DNA from: Gemmatimonadota bacterium
GTDB lineage: Bacteria > Latescibacterota > UBA2968 > GCA-2709665
Length of the DNA: 35,180 bases
Assembly (NCBI GenBank): GCA_028874335.1
Contig: JAPPJY010000072.1
Location: 1-35,180 of the forward strand
Direction: 5' to 3'
Shown: piece after piece, positions 7,681 through 15,677 of the stretch
How positions within the stretch are numbered: position 1 is the stretch's first letter
How the letters are laid out: every line of letters begins with the position of its first letter
Made by a program: the position numbers and the translations under genes
The notes under the pieces: generated by a model
Databases searched by the model: none
Told to the model about the DNA's origin: nothing
What the model saw: only the letters and a program-made list of their open reading frames with translations

Positions 7681-7995
7681 GAGACCTACCCCCTGGCCCC
7701 CTTCCTGACAGGAAGGGGGAACGGTGATGGGTCGACGCGTCGGGCTTGCAACCGTGCCGGATGGCGTTTCCTTGTTAATCAGGAATATTTATAGATGACC
7801 GGCACGCGAAACCTGTTTTTCCTCCCTCTCTCCCGGTGGGAGAGAGGGCCGGGGAGAGAGGTCTGCGGTGCTGGGGCGAGATGTGGATTTTGAATTTGGT
7901 CTTGTTTCTGATCTTGCCTTTCGCTCTTAACTGACGGCTGACTACTGATAGCTGATGGCTACCAGCTGACGACTCCGAACGATCGTGGAGGATCT
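7582..7995. other. intergenic, two repeat families
   Basis: No gene. The stretch contains the tail of the GA-rich repeat family (to about 7680), a unique segment (about 7690-7790) and a copy of the 160-bp hairpin repeat (7798-7960). GGAGG at 7987-7991 is the ribosome-binding site of the next gene. Confidence 0.55.
7798..7960. repeat. hairpin-containing dispersed repeat, copy 1
   Basis: It begins ACCGGCACGCGAAACC and contains a strong hairpin (CCCTCTCTCCC, loop GGT, GGGAGAGAGGG). It ends in CTGACGGCTGAC...TAGCTGATGGCT. The copy at 9008-9160 has the same order and orientation, so the two bracket the DUF4037 gene. Confidence 0.8.
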
Positions 7996-8973
7996 GTGAA
8001 CGGATTCGAACTGTCAGAGAGGTTCTTTCGCAGGGTCGGGCTTCCCGCCATTGAGCGAGGACTCCCACGGTGTGTGAGAAGACTGGCCGTAGGTGTCGGG
8101 TTAGGCTCGCAGGCACACAGGAACGACGACGAGGTCTCACGCGATCACGGATGGGGTCCGGGATTCACCGTATGGTTGGCCAAAGACGATTTCGACAGTT
8201 ACGGCGGTCCTTTGCAGGAAATCCTGGATACACTACCTCAGGAGTATGATGGGTTTCGCTGGAAGGATGATCCTGAAACGACCTGTCGTGTCTTTGAACT
8301 CGGCGATTATACGGAAATGATCGTTGGATTCCGGAAGCCGCCACGATCGCCTAGGGATTGGCTGCGTATGCCGGAATCGTACCTCTTTGAACTGACTCCG
8401 AACCGGCTCTATCACGATGAACCGGGCATTGTCAGTGCCCGCCTTAAAGCGTTTTCCAGGTATCCTGAGGATGTATGGAGGCAGCGGATGGCGGCCTGTC
8501 TATCATGGTGCTGGGAGTGGGGTCGAAAACATCTCTTCAGGGCCGAGGCCCGGGGAGACCACGTGAGCGGGTTCAGCTATTGGACCAGATTCGCCGAGTA
8601 CGCGATGAAGGTTGGCTTTCTTATGAATCGACGATTTGCGCCCTATCACAAGTGGCTGTGGGCAGAATTTAAAAAGCTTTCAGGTCCACCGGGCGAGGTC
8701 TGCGCCGTTCTCAGGGAGGGATTCGAAAGGTTAGGTGACAGGCGAGAGTTGGTAAAACGTATAGAGACGATCTACGTGGATGAACTCGAGAGTCTCGGAT
8801 TTTCCCCCGCCGCCCCGTCTGCGAACAGAAGTACTGCGTACCCGGACAACAGATTATTTCGATTTGCGCGGGAAATACGCAGCTGTGTTGTGGATCCGGA
8901 AGTAAGGAACCTGAATTTGAGAGAGGAAATCGCCCATCCGGCAACGAGGTCCGGGTGGATGTGGTTACGCTAG
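7996..8973 (+). CDS. DUF4037 domain protein, nucleotidyltransferase-like
   Basis: The 325-residue product matches DUF4037 proteins. Residues 35-58 (GLGSQAHRNDDE followed by SRDHGWGPGF) look like a nucleotidyltransferase-fold active site, with Gly37-Ser38 and acidic Asp44/Asp45 in the places where such enzymes hold metal. The rest is largely helical, with a C-terminal region rich in Arg and aromatic residues. Members often occur near antibiotic-resistance-type nucleotidyltransferases, but no reaction is firmly known. GTG 7996 is chosen because GGAGG lies four bases upstream; the frame has no better start. The gene stands alone, bracketed by two direct copies of the hairpin repeat (7798-7960 and 9008-9160). 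Confidence 0.7.
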   Translation: MNGFELSERFFRRVGLPAIERGLPRCVRRLAVGVGLGSQAHRNDDEVSRDHGWGPGFTVWLAKDDFDSYGGPLQEILDTLPQEYDGFRWKDDPETTCRVFELGDYTEMIVGFRKPPRSPRDWLRMPESYLFELTPNRLYHDEPGIVSARLKAFSRYPEDVWRQRMAACLSWCWEWGRKHLFRAEARGDHVSGFSYWTRFAEYAMKVGFLMNRRFAPYHKWLWAEFKKLSGPPGEVCAVLREGFERLGDRRELVKRIETIYVDELESLGFSPAAPSANRSTAYPDNRLFRFAREIRSCVVDPEVRNLNLREEIAHPATRSGWMWLR

Positions 8974-9007
8974 ACAATGTACTGCAAACAGTGTCCAAAT
9001 CGATATA

Positions 9008-9160
9008 ACCGGCACGCGAAACCCGTTTTCCCTCCCTCTCTCCCGCGGGAGAGAGGGCCGGGGAGAGAGGTCTGCGGGGACGAGGGGAGAAGTGGATCTT
9101 GAATTTAGGCCTTCCTTCCCGCTTTTAGCTGACGGCTGACCGCTAATAGCTGATAGCTTA
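9008..9160. repeat. hairpin-containing dispersed repeat, copy 2
   Basis: It matches 7798-7960 in the same orientation, including ACCGGCACGCGAAACC, the CCCTCTCTCCC...GGGAGAGAGGG hairpin and the GCTGACGGCTGAC end. The hairpin loop is shorter here. Confidence 0.8.
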
Positions 9161-9164
9161 TTCT

Positions 9165-9235
9165 GAGAGGGCCGGGGAGAGAGGTCTGCGGGGCGACGGG
9201 AGAGGTGGGTTTTGATCTTGCCTTTCGTCTTTGTC
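9165..9235. repeat. hairpin-containing dispersed repeat, partial copy 3
   Basis: It starts at GAGAGGGCCGGGGAGAGAGG and so lacks the left half of the element, then follows copies 1 and 2 through CTGCGGGG to CTTGCCTTTCG. It lies directly after copy 2, which suggests partial tandem duplication. Confidence 0.7.
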
Positions 9236-9423
9236 TTTCGGCCTTTCTCTGTCTTTTCTTAGTGCCTTTGTGTCTTTGTGTGAGCGGATTTTCGTCTTGG
9301 CTGCCTTTGATTCTTGTTTTTGATCTTGCCTTTCGTTTTTGGCTGACGGCTGATAGCCAATAGCTGCTTCTTCGCGTGAGTCGAATGTCGTCTTGATCCT
9401 TTCCCGTCCTGATTTACATAGTC

Positions 9424-10107
9424 ATGTCCAGCGAATTTAATTTCGGGGGAGCCGTTCCCGCCTGGGGGCGGAGCGCTGCCGAATACGAGGCATTCTTCGC
9501 ATTGTCCGACGTCCCGTCGTCCGCGCGCGTTCTGGACTGTGGCGGAGGGCCGTCGTCGTTCACGGCGGAATGGGGCGGAACCGGGCGATTCGTCGTCGCC
9601 GTCGATCCCGTTTACGGGTTTTCCGGCCACAAAATCGAGGCGGATTTCCAATCCACGTCCGCGAGAATGCTCAAGGGTGCGCGAGAGGCGTACGCACGGT
9701 TTCGCTGGGACCACTATGGAAGTCCCGAATCGGTCGTCAGGCTGCGCCGCGACGTCCTCTCAACCTTTCTCCGCGACTTCCGGTCGGCGTCCGCGAGCGG
9801 CCGTTACGTTGCGGGAAGACTGCCCGATCTGCCCTTTCGGTCGAAAACTTTCGATCTGGTCCTCTGTTCCCATCTGCTATTTCTCTTTTCAGCGGAATTC
9901 AACCTTGAAATGCACGTCGCCTGTCTTTGGGAGTTGCTTCGAGTTGGGCGGGAGGTTCGAGTTTATCCACTGCTGGATATGTCAGGAAAACCATCGAGGC
10001 ATCTGGACCATACGATTCAGAAGATGCGGGATCGCGCGGACGCCGAGGTGGTGCCTGTGCCGTTCGAGTTCCGTCGGGGCGATACAAACATGCTGCGGCT
10101 GACGTAA
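9424..10107 (+). CDS. class I SAM-dependent methyltransferase-like protein
   Basis: The 227-residue protein has a Rossmann methyltransferase motif I, VLDCGGGPSSF (residues 36-46), an acidic end of strand 2 (AVDPVYG), and a motif IV-like FDLVLCSHLLFL about 110 residues later. It should bind S-adenosylmethionine; the acceptor is unknown. The spacing between motifs I and IV is longer than usual because of an Arg-rich insert (about 75-130), which may bind substrate. The ATG at 9424 has no strong ribosome-binding site. The gene is isolated between repeat clusters, and its stop codon is followed at once by a GA-rich repeat. Confidence 0.75.
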   Translation: MSSEFNFGGAVPAWGRSAAEYEAFFALSDVPSSARVLDCGGGPSSFTAEWGGTGRFVVAVDPVYGFSGHKIEADFQSTSARMLKGAREAYARFRWDHYGSPESVVRLRRDVLSTFLRDFRSASASGRYVAGRLPDLPFRSKTFDLVLCSHLLFLFSAEFNLEMHVACLWELLRVGREVRVYPLLDMSGKPSRHLDHTIQKMRDRADAEVVPVPFEFRRGDTNMLRLT

Positions 10108-10160
10108 AGACGGTTAGAGGGATAAAGGAACAAAGAAGAAGGAAGAGGGAAAAAGGATGA
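10108..10160. repeat. GA-rich dispersed repeat, second locus
   Basis: AGACGGTTAGAGGGATAAAG is followed by AGAAGAAGGAAGAGGG, matching 7517-7570 in the same orientation. It abuts the stop codon of the methyltransferase gene. Confidence 0.7.
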
Positions 10161-10170
10161 ATGAAAAAAG

Positions 10171-10301
10171 GCGGGTAGACGGTAGGGGTTAGCTGGGACA
10201 AGAATCCGTTGCCCCGCGTGTTTTTCCTCCTTGCGTTTGGCACGAGAAGAAACTTCACAGGGCAGGCAATCTCTAACCTCTCCCGTCTTCCGTCTACCCG
10301 C
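10171..10301. mobile_element. possible MITE-like element with inverted ends
   Basis: GCGGGTAGACGG (10171-10182) is an exact inverted match to CCGTCTACCCGC (10290-10301), with further imperfect pairing inward (GGGGTTAG against CTAACCTC). The 131-bp unit has no coding capacity. Its inner part (AGAAGAAAC, GGCAGG, ATCTCTA) also matches 7628-7655. No target-site duplication is obvious. Confidence 0.55.
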
Positions 10302-10669
10302 TTTTGGCTGACAGCTGCTCTAACCCTGGAATCCACACCGTTTACAGCGCGGAGCCTATCCAGAGCATTTCCAGAGCAGGGCGCGTTGTTCCGTCCCGCT
10401 CCGATTTACGTTATCCACCGGGGTTGGCAGGCCAGCGTATCAGGTGAGTCCTGTGAGGGTATTTGCGCCATGCGTACGGCAGGCCCCGCGCCCAGCGGCG
10501 ACTTTTGGTTCCTTTTGGTCGCTTCAAAAGGAACACGCCGTAGGCAGGGAATTCTGGGAAAGGGGCATTTGAATTTTGTTTCTAATCTTGGCCGAATGCT
10601 GACGGCTGAGGGCTGATAGTTCATTCTAACCCCCCGGTTTGATCATCGCCTTGCATTGTGTCTGCATTT
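10302..10669. other. intergenic, no gene seen
   Basis: No coding sequence is supported. It contains GCTGACAGCTGC and GCTGACGGCTGAGGGC segments that recall the end of the hairpin-repeat family (10308 and about 10600), with unique sequence between them. Confidence 0.45.
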
Positions 10670-10815
10670 GATATAACGCATACCGTTTAACGTATGTAAT
10701 TAAACGATATGCATTTAAGATAATACGTTAAATGATATTCATTTAATGTAATCCATTTAACGTAAATTATTTAACGGAACAAATTTAGTACTTGTCATTT
10801 AACGGAAAACGTTAT
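10670..10815. promoter_or_regulatory. AT-rich array of TTTAACG motifs upstream of higA-like gene
   Basis: In sharply AT-rich sequence, variants of CATTTAACGTAAT recur about every 14-28 bases: near 10685, 10711, 10739, 10753, 10769 and 10795, with TACGTTAAAT at 10724 in the opposite sense. Such iterated, partly palindromic sites look like operator or binding repeats. HigA-type antitoxins are known to bind palindromes in their own promoters, which makes autoregulation a reasonable guess. Confidence 0.45.
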
Positions 10816-10896
10816 AAAATACCGTATTGTGCGATCCTTCGAAAATCGGGGGTTCCGGCGCCGCCTGTGACGCTCAGGCACCCAGGAGAATCAACC

Positions 10897-11202
10897 ATGT
10901 CCGCTGGAGAAACAGTTCCCGTTCATCCCGGGAGAATATTGCAGGAACAGTTTCTCGAGCCGATGGACCTCAGCCAGAACCAACTGGCGCTGTCCATCGG
11001 AGTGCCGCCCCGTCGCATAAATGAGATCGTCCTTGGCAAACGCGGCATTACCGCGGATACGGCGCTGAGACTCGCCCGGTATTTCTACACGTCGCCCCGA
11101 TTCTGGATGAACATTCAGACAAACTTTGAGCTGGAAGTCGCCGAGGACGCGCTCTCGGAACGGCTGGACCGGGAAGTGCGTCCGCACATCCGCGGTGGAT
11201 AG
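10897..11202 (+). CDS. higA: HigA-family antitoxin, no adjacent toxin
   Basis: The 101-residue product matches HigA addiction-module antidotes. It opens VHPGRILQEQFLEPMDLSQN (about 8-27) and continues into a helix-turn-helix of the XRE type (LALSIGVPPRRINEIVLGKR), then RLARYF and FWMNIQ. HigA neutralises the HigB ribosome-dependent mRNase and represses its own operon. In the usual order higB precedes higA, but the 790 bases upstream encode no HigB-like protein, and the next gene is unrelated. It is therefore an orphan, possibly acting as a simple regulator or immunity protein. ATG 10897 is chosen because AGGAGAA lies upstream and it gives the family-typical length. An AT-rich motif array precedes it. 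Confidence 0.85.
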   Translation: MSAGETVPVHPGRILQEQFLEPMDLSQNQLALSIGVPPRRINEIVLGKRGITADTALRLARYFYTSPRFWMNIQTNFELEVAEDALSERLDREVRPHIRGG

Positions 11203-11264
11203 ACCGTGGGTTTTCTATTGCCCCATCCGATATCGGCACGAAACTTGCATTAAAGGACTCAGGA

Positions 11265-12125
11265 ATGTCCGGACTTCGCGTGATGAGCTTCAACCTCGCC
11301 GGCGGTTACGACGAACATGAGCCGGAGAACGCATGGAAAGGTTCCGGCCGCTCGCAACTGGTCTGCGACGTGATCGAAGACGCGTCGCCGGACCTGATCG
11401 GCTTCCAGGAAACGCAGTGGCCGAATTTCGCCACTTTCGGCGAAGCGCTGACGGCGTACGACAGCTTCCAGGGCCCGCACGCGAACGATCCGCCCCACCT
11501 CTTCAACCCGGTCTTCTGGCGGCGTGAGCGACTTCAGCCGCGCTCGAGGGGCGGGTTCTGGCTCAGCACCACGCCGGAGTGCTACTCTAGGTCCTGGGAT
11601 TCCGCCTGCGTCCGGACCGCAACCTGGGTCCGTCTTCACGACCTCGCGAATGGCCTGGACTTCCTCCACGTGAATACCCATCTGGACCACATCAGCGAAC
11701 AGGCCCGGACCGGAGGCGCATCTCTGCTGAACCGGTGGATTGCCAATGCTGCAAGAGACGGAGAACTCCAACTCTTGACCGGAGACTTCAACTGTAATCC
11801 GTGGACGCCCGAGGTGAAGGACGCCGCAGCAGCAGGCAGCACGATTACAGACGCGGTACACCGGATCCTGCTTGCGGCAGGCTTCGAAGATGCGTTCCTG
11901 CGTGCCGGACTTCGCGACGGAGCGGCGTCGAATACCTATCACGGTTACGCAGGAACGGAATACGACCCGATGCTCCATCATCTCTCCTGGCGCCTGGACT
12001 GGGTCCTTTTTCGGGGCGCGGGACTGGAGGTCGACGTGGAAACATCCGATATTGTCCGAAGCCACCGGGGTTCGCTCTACCCCAGCGATCACTATCCGGT
12101 CGTTTCGGACTTGTGCTGGAAGTGA
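11265..12125 (+). CDS. endonuclease/exonuclease/phosphatase (EEP) family hydrolase
   Basis: This 286-residue protein has the full set of EEP fold motifs: SFN (Asn10), GFQET (Glu49), NTHLDH (His139 and Asp141), TGDFNCNPW (Asp174 and Asn176), RLDWVLF, and the final SDHYPVVSD with its catalytic His. These metal-dependent enzymes cleave phosphodiester or phosphate ester bonds in nucleic acids, inositol phosphates or sphingolipids. The target here is unknown. There is no signal peptide, so it is probably cytoplasmic. The ATG at 11265 follows AAGGA at a good distance. It starts 62 bases after the HigA gene and might be read from the same promoter, though the functions appear unrelated. Confidence 0.85.
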   Translation: MSGLRVMSFNLAGGYDEHEPENAWKGSGRSQLVCDVIEDASPDLIGFQETQWPNFATFGEALTAYDSFQGPHANDPPHLFNPVFWRRERLQPRSRGGFWLSTTPECYSRSWDSACVRTATWVRLHDLANGLDFLHVNTHLDHISEQARTGGASLLNRWIANAARDGELQLLTGDFNCNPWTPEVKDAAAAGSTITDAVHRILLAAGFEDAFLRAGLRDGAASNTYHGYAGTEYDPMLHHLSWRLDWVLFRGAGLEVDVETSDIVRSHRGSLYPSDHYPVVSDLCWK

Positions 12126-12440
12126 CGCCTGGCGTCTACCTGGGCGTCGGTAGGCGCGCATGCGCTCAGTTGAACCGAATTACTCCCCCTGATTATTGTT
12201 TAACACGCATTAATATCACTCATTCCATGTGTGGGAATGAGCACCGAAAGGGGGACTCGATTGGGTAAATTGCCATTCAGGAAGCCCATGCCGATGCTTC
12301 GAATCTGAACGGAGTTGAAGGCATGCACATCGCTGATACGAGCCGGATTCAGGGGTCTGAATGAGGATTCCCTTATCCGGCGGGAGATGAACCAGGAAAA
12401 CATGCAGCCAGAAACCAACACAGAAAACGGCAAATCGATT
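12126..12440. other. intergenic with nested hairpin
   Basis: No gene is supported apart from a possible N-terminal extension of the next gene (ATGs at 12387 and 12402). It contains the nested inverted repeats at 12184-12255. Confidence 0.45.
12184..12255. other. nested inverted repeats, possible RNA structure
   Basis: The inner arms CTCATTCC (12219-12226) and GGAATGAG (12234-12241) are perfectly complementary with a 7-base loop. The outer arms TCCCCCT (12184-12190) and AGGGGGA (12249-12255) also pair. It is not followed by a T-run, so it is a poor intrinsic terminator. A structured leader for the kinase gene or a protein-binding site is possible. Confidence 0.4.
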
Positions 12441-12995
12441 ATGCGAAGGGTCTGCATCATCGGTTGCGGGGGCGCGGGAAAGTCCACACTGGCAGTCAAG
12501 CTTGGAACTCTGCTGGACCTGCCGGTCGTGCACCTAGACGCCGTGCATTGGAGGCCGAACTGGGAAAAGCCCCCCAGGGACGTCTGGCAGCGCCAACACG
12601 GGGAACTCCTCGAGCGCGAGACCTGGATTCTGGACGGAAACTACGGAAGTACGATGAAGCAGAGGATAGCGGCAAGCGACACGGTGGTCCTGCTGGCGCT
12701 GTCACGGTTCACCTGTCTCTTTCAGGTCTTCAAGCGGGCGATCAGGCACCTGGGGCGCAGCCGGCCGGACTTGAACCCCGGCTGCCGGGAGCAGTTGCCC
12801 GATCTGGAATTCCTCGATTGGATCTGGAACTACAACAGGACACGGCTTCCTGGGATTCTGGATGACCTGGAACGGGTCACAAACGATAAGAACGTCGTGA
12901 TATTGAGGTCGCGGGGCGCCGTGGCGCGGTTTCTGAATGAACTGAAGCAGGGAACCGGTCGGGGTGTGGTGCGGGATGACAGTGGCCGCATGTGA
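12441..12995 (+). CDS. FlaR/topology-modulation-like P-loop kinase
   Basis: The 184-residue product has a Walker A loop GCGGAGKST (about residues 8-16) after a single strand. It also has LDAVHWRPNW (about 32-41), WILDGNYGSTM (about 63-73) and an Arg-rich FKRAIRHLGRSR segment. This is the pattern of adenylate-kinase-like proteins annotated as DNA topology modulation protein FlaR or AAA_17; the true substrate is unknown and a small-molecule or nucleotide kinase is likely. I chose ATG 12441 because the family starts directly before the first strand, but ATG 12402 has AGGA upstream and ATG 12387 is also in frame. The gene stands alone. Confidence 0.75.
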   Translation: MRRVCIIGCGGAGKSTLAVKLGTLLDLPVVHLDAVHWRPNWEKPPRDVWQRQHGELLERETWILDGNYGSTMKQRIAASDTVVLLALSRFTCLFQVFKRAIRHLGRSRPDLNPGCREQLPDLEFLDWIWNYNRTRLPGILDDLERVTNDKNVVILRSRGAVARFLNELKQGTGRGVVRDDSGRM

Positions 12996-13116
12996 CGAAC
13001 ATAACAACGTTATCGAACGGAATAACCGGTCTGCATACAACTCGCATTGATAATTCGCCAACATAAACAGGTTACGCGTTTCACGCGCAGAACGCTTCAA
13101 TTCAATTGGGGGAAAC

Positions 13117-13587
13117 ATGTCGACGTATGAGATCGTCTATCAGGAGGATGCAAGGGGCGTCAATTGGAAGGACCTCGCGGAAGTCTACAAGCGGGCTCCT
13201 CTGGGAAAGCTGGATCCGGGGAAACTCCGTCGCGCGTACGCCGACAGCGAAGTCGGCTGTTTTGCCTTCAGCGGAGCAGCGCTGGTTGGCGGCGGACGGA
13301 CGATTTCGGACGACGAGGCGCCTGCGACCGTCTGCGAGCTTGTCGTTGCGCCGGAATATCAGCGCCAGGGTGTCGGCAGGGCGATCTTGAGATCGATCCT
13401 CCGGAAACTCGCCGTTCCCAGGGTGATCCTTGCGTGTGTCCATGGACAGCAGGATTTCTATCGACGAGAAGGGTTTCTCAGCCACAAGTCGGTCATGGCG
13501 CTGTACGCGAATACGCAATGGTTCGTCGAAAACGCAAATCTGGAATCGGGAGACCCTGCCAACGCCGCAGCGGCCTATTCGGATTGA
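13117..13587 (+). CDS. GNAT-family N-acetyltransferase
   Basis: The 156-residue protein shows the GNAT fold: CELVVAPEYQRQGVG (73-87) is the beta4/alpha3 acetyl-CoA pyrophosphate-binding motif, and DFYRREGF later (about 112-119) is the usual tail motif with a tyrosine near the thiol site. It transfers an acetyl group to an unknown amine. The start ATG has GGGGGA upstream at a good distance. The unique part is the C-terminal NANLESGDPANAAAAYSD, longer than most family members and low in complexity. The DUF402 gene follows 64 bases downstream on the same strand. Confidence 0.85.
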   Translation: MSTYEIVYQEDARGVNWKDLAEVYKRAPLGKLDPGKLRRAYADSEVGCFAFSGAALVGGGRTISDDEAPATVCELVVAPEYQRQGVGRAILRSILRKLAVPRVILACVHGQQDFYRREGFLSHKSVMALYANTQWFVENANLESGDPANAAAAYSD

Positions 13588-13651
13588 ACCATCGTCGTTG
13601 CGGACATTTCGATATGCGGCGGAGTCCGTTCTATCGAGAAGGAGCAATCCA

Positions 13652-14290
13652 GTGAACGCCAGGTTCCGATGCGGGGACACGATCCTCTACCGAGAGCTCG
13701 ACGAGAACGGCCGGATCATCGACGTTAAACCCGTCACCGTCGTCGAGGATTCCGACGCCCGGGCTGTGCTATGGCTTCCGGTGGGGACGCCAACCATGAA
13801 GCCCGTGTTATCTCCAGATACTCCGGAAAGGCCGCGGGACTGGGTGGGCCGGTCATGGACACTGGCCGATTCGGTCTGGCAATGGGCGGAGCTTCTGATA
13901 ATCGTCCGGCCGGGCGAAAACCGCGCAACGTGGGTGCGGTGGTCCGCCAAGGCCGTATTTCAGGGCTGGTACGTCAATCTTCAGAGCAGGTTGACACGCA
14001 CGCGGCTCGGCTTCGACTTAAGAGATCACCAGCTCGACATAATTGTCGATCCGGAACGGCGCTGGAAGTGGAAGGACCGGGATGAGCTCGATCTCGCGAT
14101 CCGCCAGGGACGAATGACACGGGAAGCGGGCAGGGCTGTGTGGAGCGAAGGACGACGCGCCGTCGGCGAAATCGAAGCTCCCGGCGGGCTCTATATCGAG
14201 GGGTGGGAGAACTGGCGCCCCGATACGACGCTGGCGCGACCCCAGATGCGAGCGGACTGGGACGACCTGTCTATGTACGACATGCCTTGA
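13652..14290 (+). CDS. DUF402 domain protein (nucleotide phosphohydrolase-like)
   Basis: From the GTG at 13652 the product is 212 residues. The central part, WYVNLQ, then GFDLRDHQLDIIVDP, then KWKDRDELDLAI, is the conserved core of DUF402. Characterised members are the nucleoside tri- and diphosphatase Ntdp and FomD, which hydrolyses a cytidylyl intermediate in fosfomycin synthesis; both use acidic residues and divalent metal. I infer a phosphatase acting on a nucleotide-linked compound. The start is set by GAAGGAG seven bases upstream; a longer frame overlaps the acetyltransferase and is spurious. The C-terminus (after 165) is rich in Trp and has no known role. Confidence 0.75.
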   Translation: MNARFRCGDTILYRELDENGRIIDVKPVTVVEDSDARAVLWLPVGTPTMKPVLSPDTPERPRDWVGRSWTLADSVWQWAELLIIVRPGENRATWVRWSAKAVFQGWYVNLQSRLTRTRLGFDLRDHQLDIIVDPERRWKWKDRDELDLAIRQGRMTREAGRAVWSEGRRAVGEIEAPGGLYIEGWENWRPDTTLARPQMRADWDDLSMYDMP

Positions 14291-14355
14291 TTGGAATAAT
14301 CAGATGAACCCGTGCCTTCGTTGCCAATGGAGATAGTGCAAATCAAAGCTGCCCC

Positions 14356-15168
14356 ATGGACGACGTGACCGACATACGCGAGTTTTACAATGCCGGCTGG
14401 GACGCCGAGGATGACCGGCTCACGCGCCATCAGCTGGAAGCGGATTTGACCTGGCGATACCTCGACCATTACCTCCCTTCCTGCGGGAGGCTTCTGGAAG
14501 TCGGCTTCGGCACGGGGTTTTATTCCTTTCCACTGGCAAGGCGGGGCTACCGGATTACCTCTGTGGACCTCGCCGACGAGTTCGTCGCCCGTTGCAAGGC
14601 GAGGGCCGAGTCGCTCGGGCTTGCCGATCAGACCGATTTCCGCACCGGCGACGCGCGTACCCTGGACGGGATTCCACGCGGACAGTTCGACGCCGTCCTC
14701 CTGATGGGCCCACTGTACCATCTGGTGGATGAGACCGATCGGACCACGGCTCTGAGATCCACCTTCGAGCGCCTGAAACCCGGAGGCGTGGTCTTTTCAA
14801 CGATGCTCTCCAGGTTTGGTGTTATTGGAGACCTGATCAGGAAAAACCCGGCGTGGATTGAGAATCAGGAGGATGTCCGGTCACTGATCGGCAACGGCCA
14901 TCGGCCAGATGATGCGCCGCGCGGCGGCTTCCGCGGGTATTTCGTTCGCTATGAGGAAGTCGCCCCCATGCATGAACGCGCGGGATTCCATACACTGAAT
15001 ATTACCGGGGTGGAGCCCGCGATTGCTTCGGACGATGAAAGCTATAACAGCCTGCGGGGAGAGCAGCGGGAACTCTGGCTGAATCTGCTCTTCGAAATCA
15101 GCGAGGAACAGAGCATCGTCGCTGCGTCCAGGCACATCCTCTACATCGGACAGAAGCCGGCCGGCTGA
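14356..15168 (+). CDS. class I SAM-dependent methyltransferase
   Basis: The 270-residue protein carries motif I LLEVGFGTGFYS (46-57), an acidic residue at the end of strand 2 in TSVDLADEF, motif II/III TGDARTL, motif IV FDAVLLMGPLYHL and RLKPGG, all in the standard order. It is a typical small-molecule methyltransferase of the UbiE/Methyltransf_11 type, and the acceptor is unknown. The C-terminal third (about 165-270), with FVRYEEVAPMHERAGF and a conserved-looking SRHILYIG end, is common in uncharacterised members. No strong ribosome-binding site precedes the ATG. It stands 65 bases after the DUF402 gene. Confidence 0.85.
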   Translation: MDDVTDIREFYNAGWDAEDDRLTRHQLEADLTWRYLDHYLPSCGRLLEVGFGTGFYSFPLARRGYRITSVDLADEFVARCKARAESLGLADQTDFRTGDARTLDGIPRGQFDAVLLMGPLYHLVDETDRTTALRSTFERLKPGGVVFSTMLSRFGVIGDLIRKNPAWIENQEDVRSLIGNGHRPDDAPRGGFRGYFVRYEEVAPMHERAGFHTLNITGVEPAIASDDESYNSLRGEQRELWLNLLFEISEEQSIVAASRHILYIGQKPAG

Positions 15169-15677
15169 TGTTCGCGGTTGTATCTGACATCCAGCGGTGA
15201 GTCGCCCGGCAGGCATCCCGTCGACAGGCTCAGGGCAACACTAAGGAAGCGGCGTCTGCGATCCGAGCCGTTCCCTGAGCCTGTCGAAAAGTCGGCGAGG
15301 GGCACCCAAGAGCGGCCAACAGATTACGCAATACGGGCATTTCGACATTTCGACAAGCTCAACGCAGGCATGCTCAATGACCACGTTTCGAAAGGCCGCT
15401 CCCACGTGCCAGCGAGTCCACGCCGCCAGGTACGTTCTACGAGGATCCGGGACTCAGGCAGCACCAAAATTGCAAGTTCTATTGTCGGTCCCTGAACGCG
15501 GATTTGGAATAGAGCGTCGCAAAGTGCGACAGTTCCCGACGGGACACCGTTGGGTTCCGATTCTTGAGAGAAAAACCGGATGCGAAGATTTGGCAATGCA
15601 ATTGGAAACCTCCGGGAAACTCGAGACGTTTAAGGGCGAGTGGATTCAATGCGAAACGTCCAGATCTGGAGATTCAA
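15169..15677. other. intergenic, dispersed repeat fragments
   Basis: No gene. The first 200 bases hold CTTCGACAGGCTCAG-type repeats. The remainder is unique. CTGGAG at 15665-15670 is the ribosome-binding site of the following gene. Confidence 0.5.
15220..15365. repeat. dispersed CTTCGACAGGCTCAG-type repeats
   Basis: TCGACAGGCTCAGGG (15221-15235) and its exact inverse CCCTGAGCCTGTCGA (15273-15287) form an inverted repeat. A degenerate relative, TTTCGACAAGCTCAACG, follows near 15348. The sequences match those inside 3784-3900 and at 19753-19768. Confidence 0.7.

Larger units (their letters stand above)
8974..9423. other. intergenic, repeat cluster
   Basis: No gene. It holds hairpin-repeat copy 2 (9008-9160), a partial third copy (9165-9235) and low-complexity T-rich sequence with several CTTGCCTTTCG and GCTGACGGCTGATAGC segments (9215-9365). 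Confidence 0.6.

Noticed and set aside
10670..10815. CRISPR array
   Set aside because: The repeated motif is only 7-13 bases, varies from copy to copy and has short irregular spacing; no cas genes are present.
11259..12161. 300-codon - strand frame
   Set aside because: It is a shadow of the EEP hydrolase, which has the complete set of active-site motifs on the + strand.
13430..13651. Long N-terminal extension of the DUF402 protein
   Set aside because: The extension overlaps the acetyltransferase gene in another frame; GAAGGAG before the GTG at 13652 marks the real start.
15324..15596. 90-codon - strand gene
   Set aside because: Its C-terminal half is translated CTTCGACAGGCTCAG repeat; no ribosome-binding site or family match.
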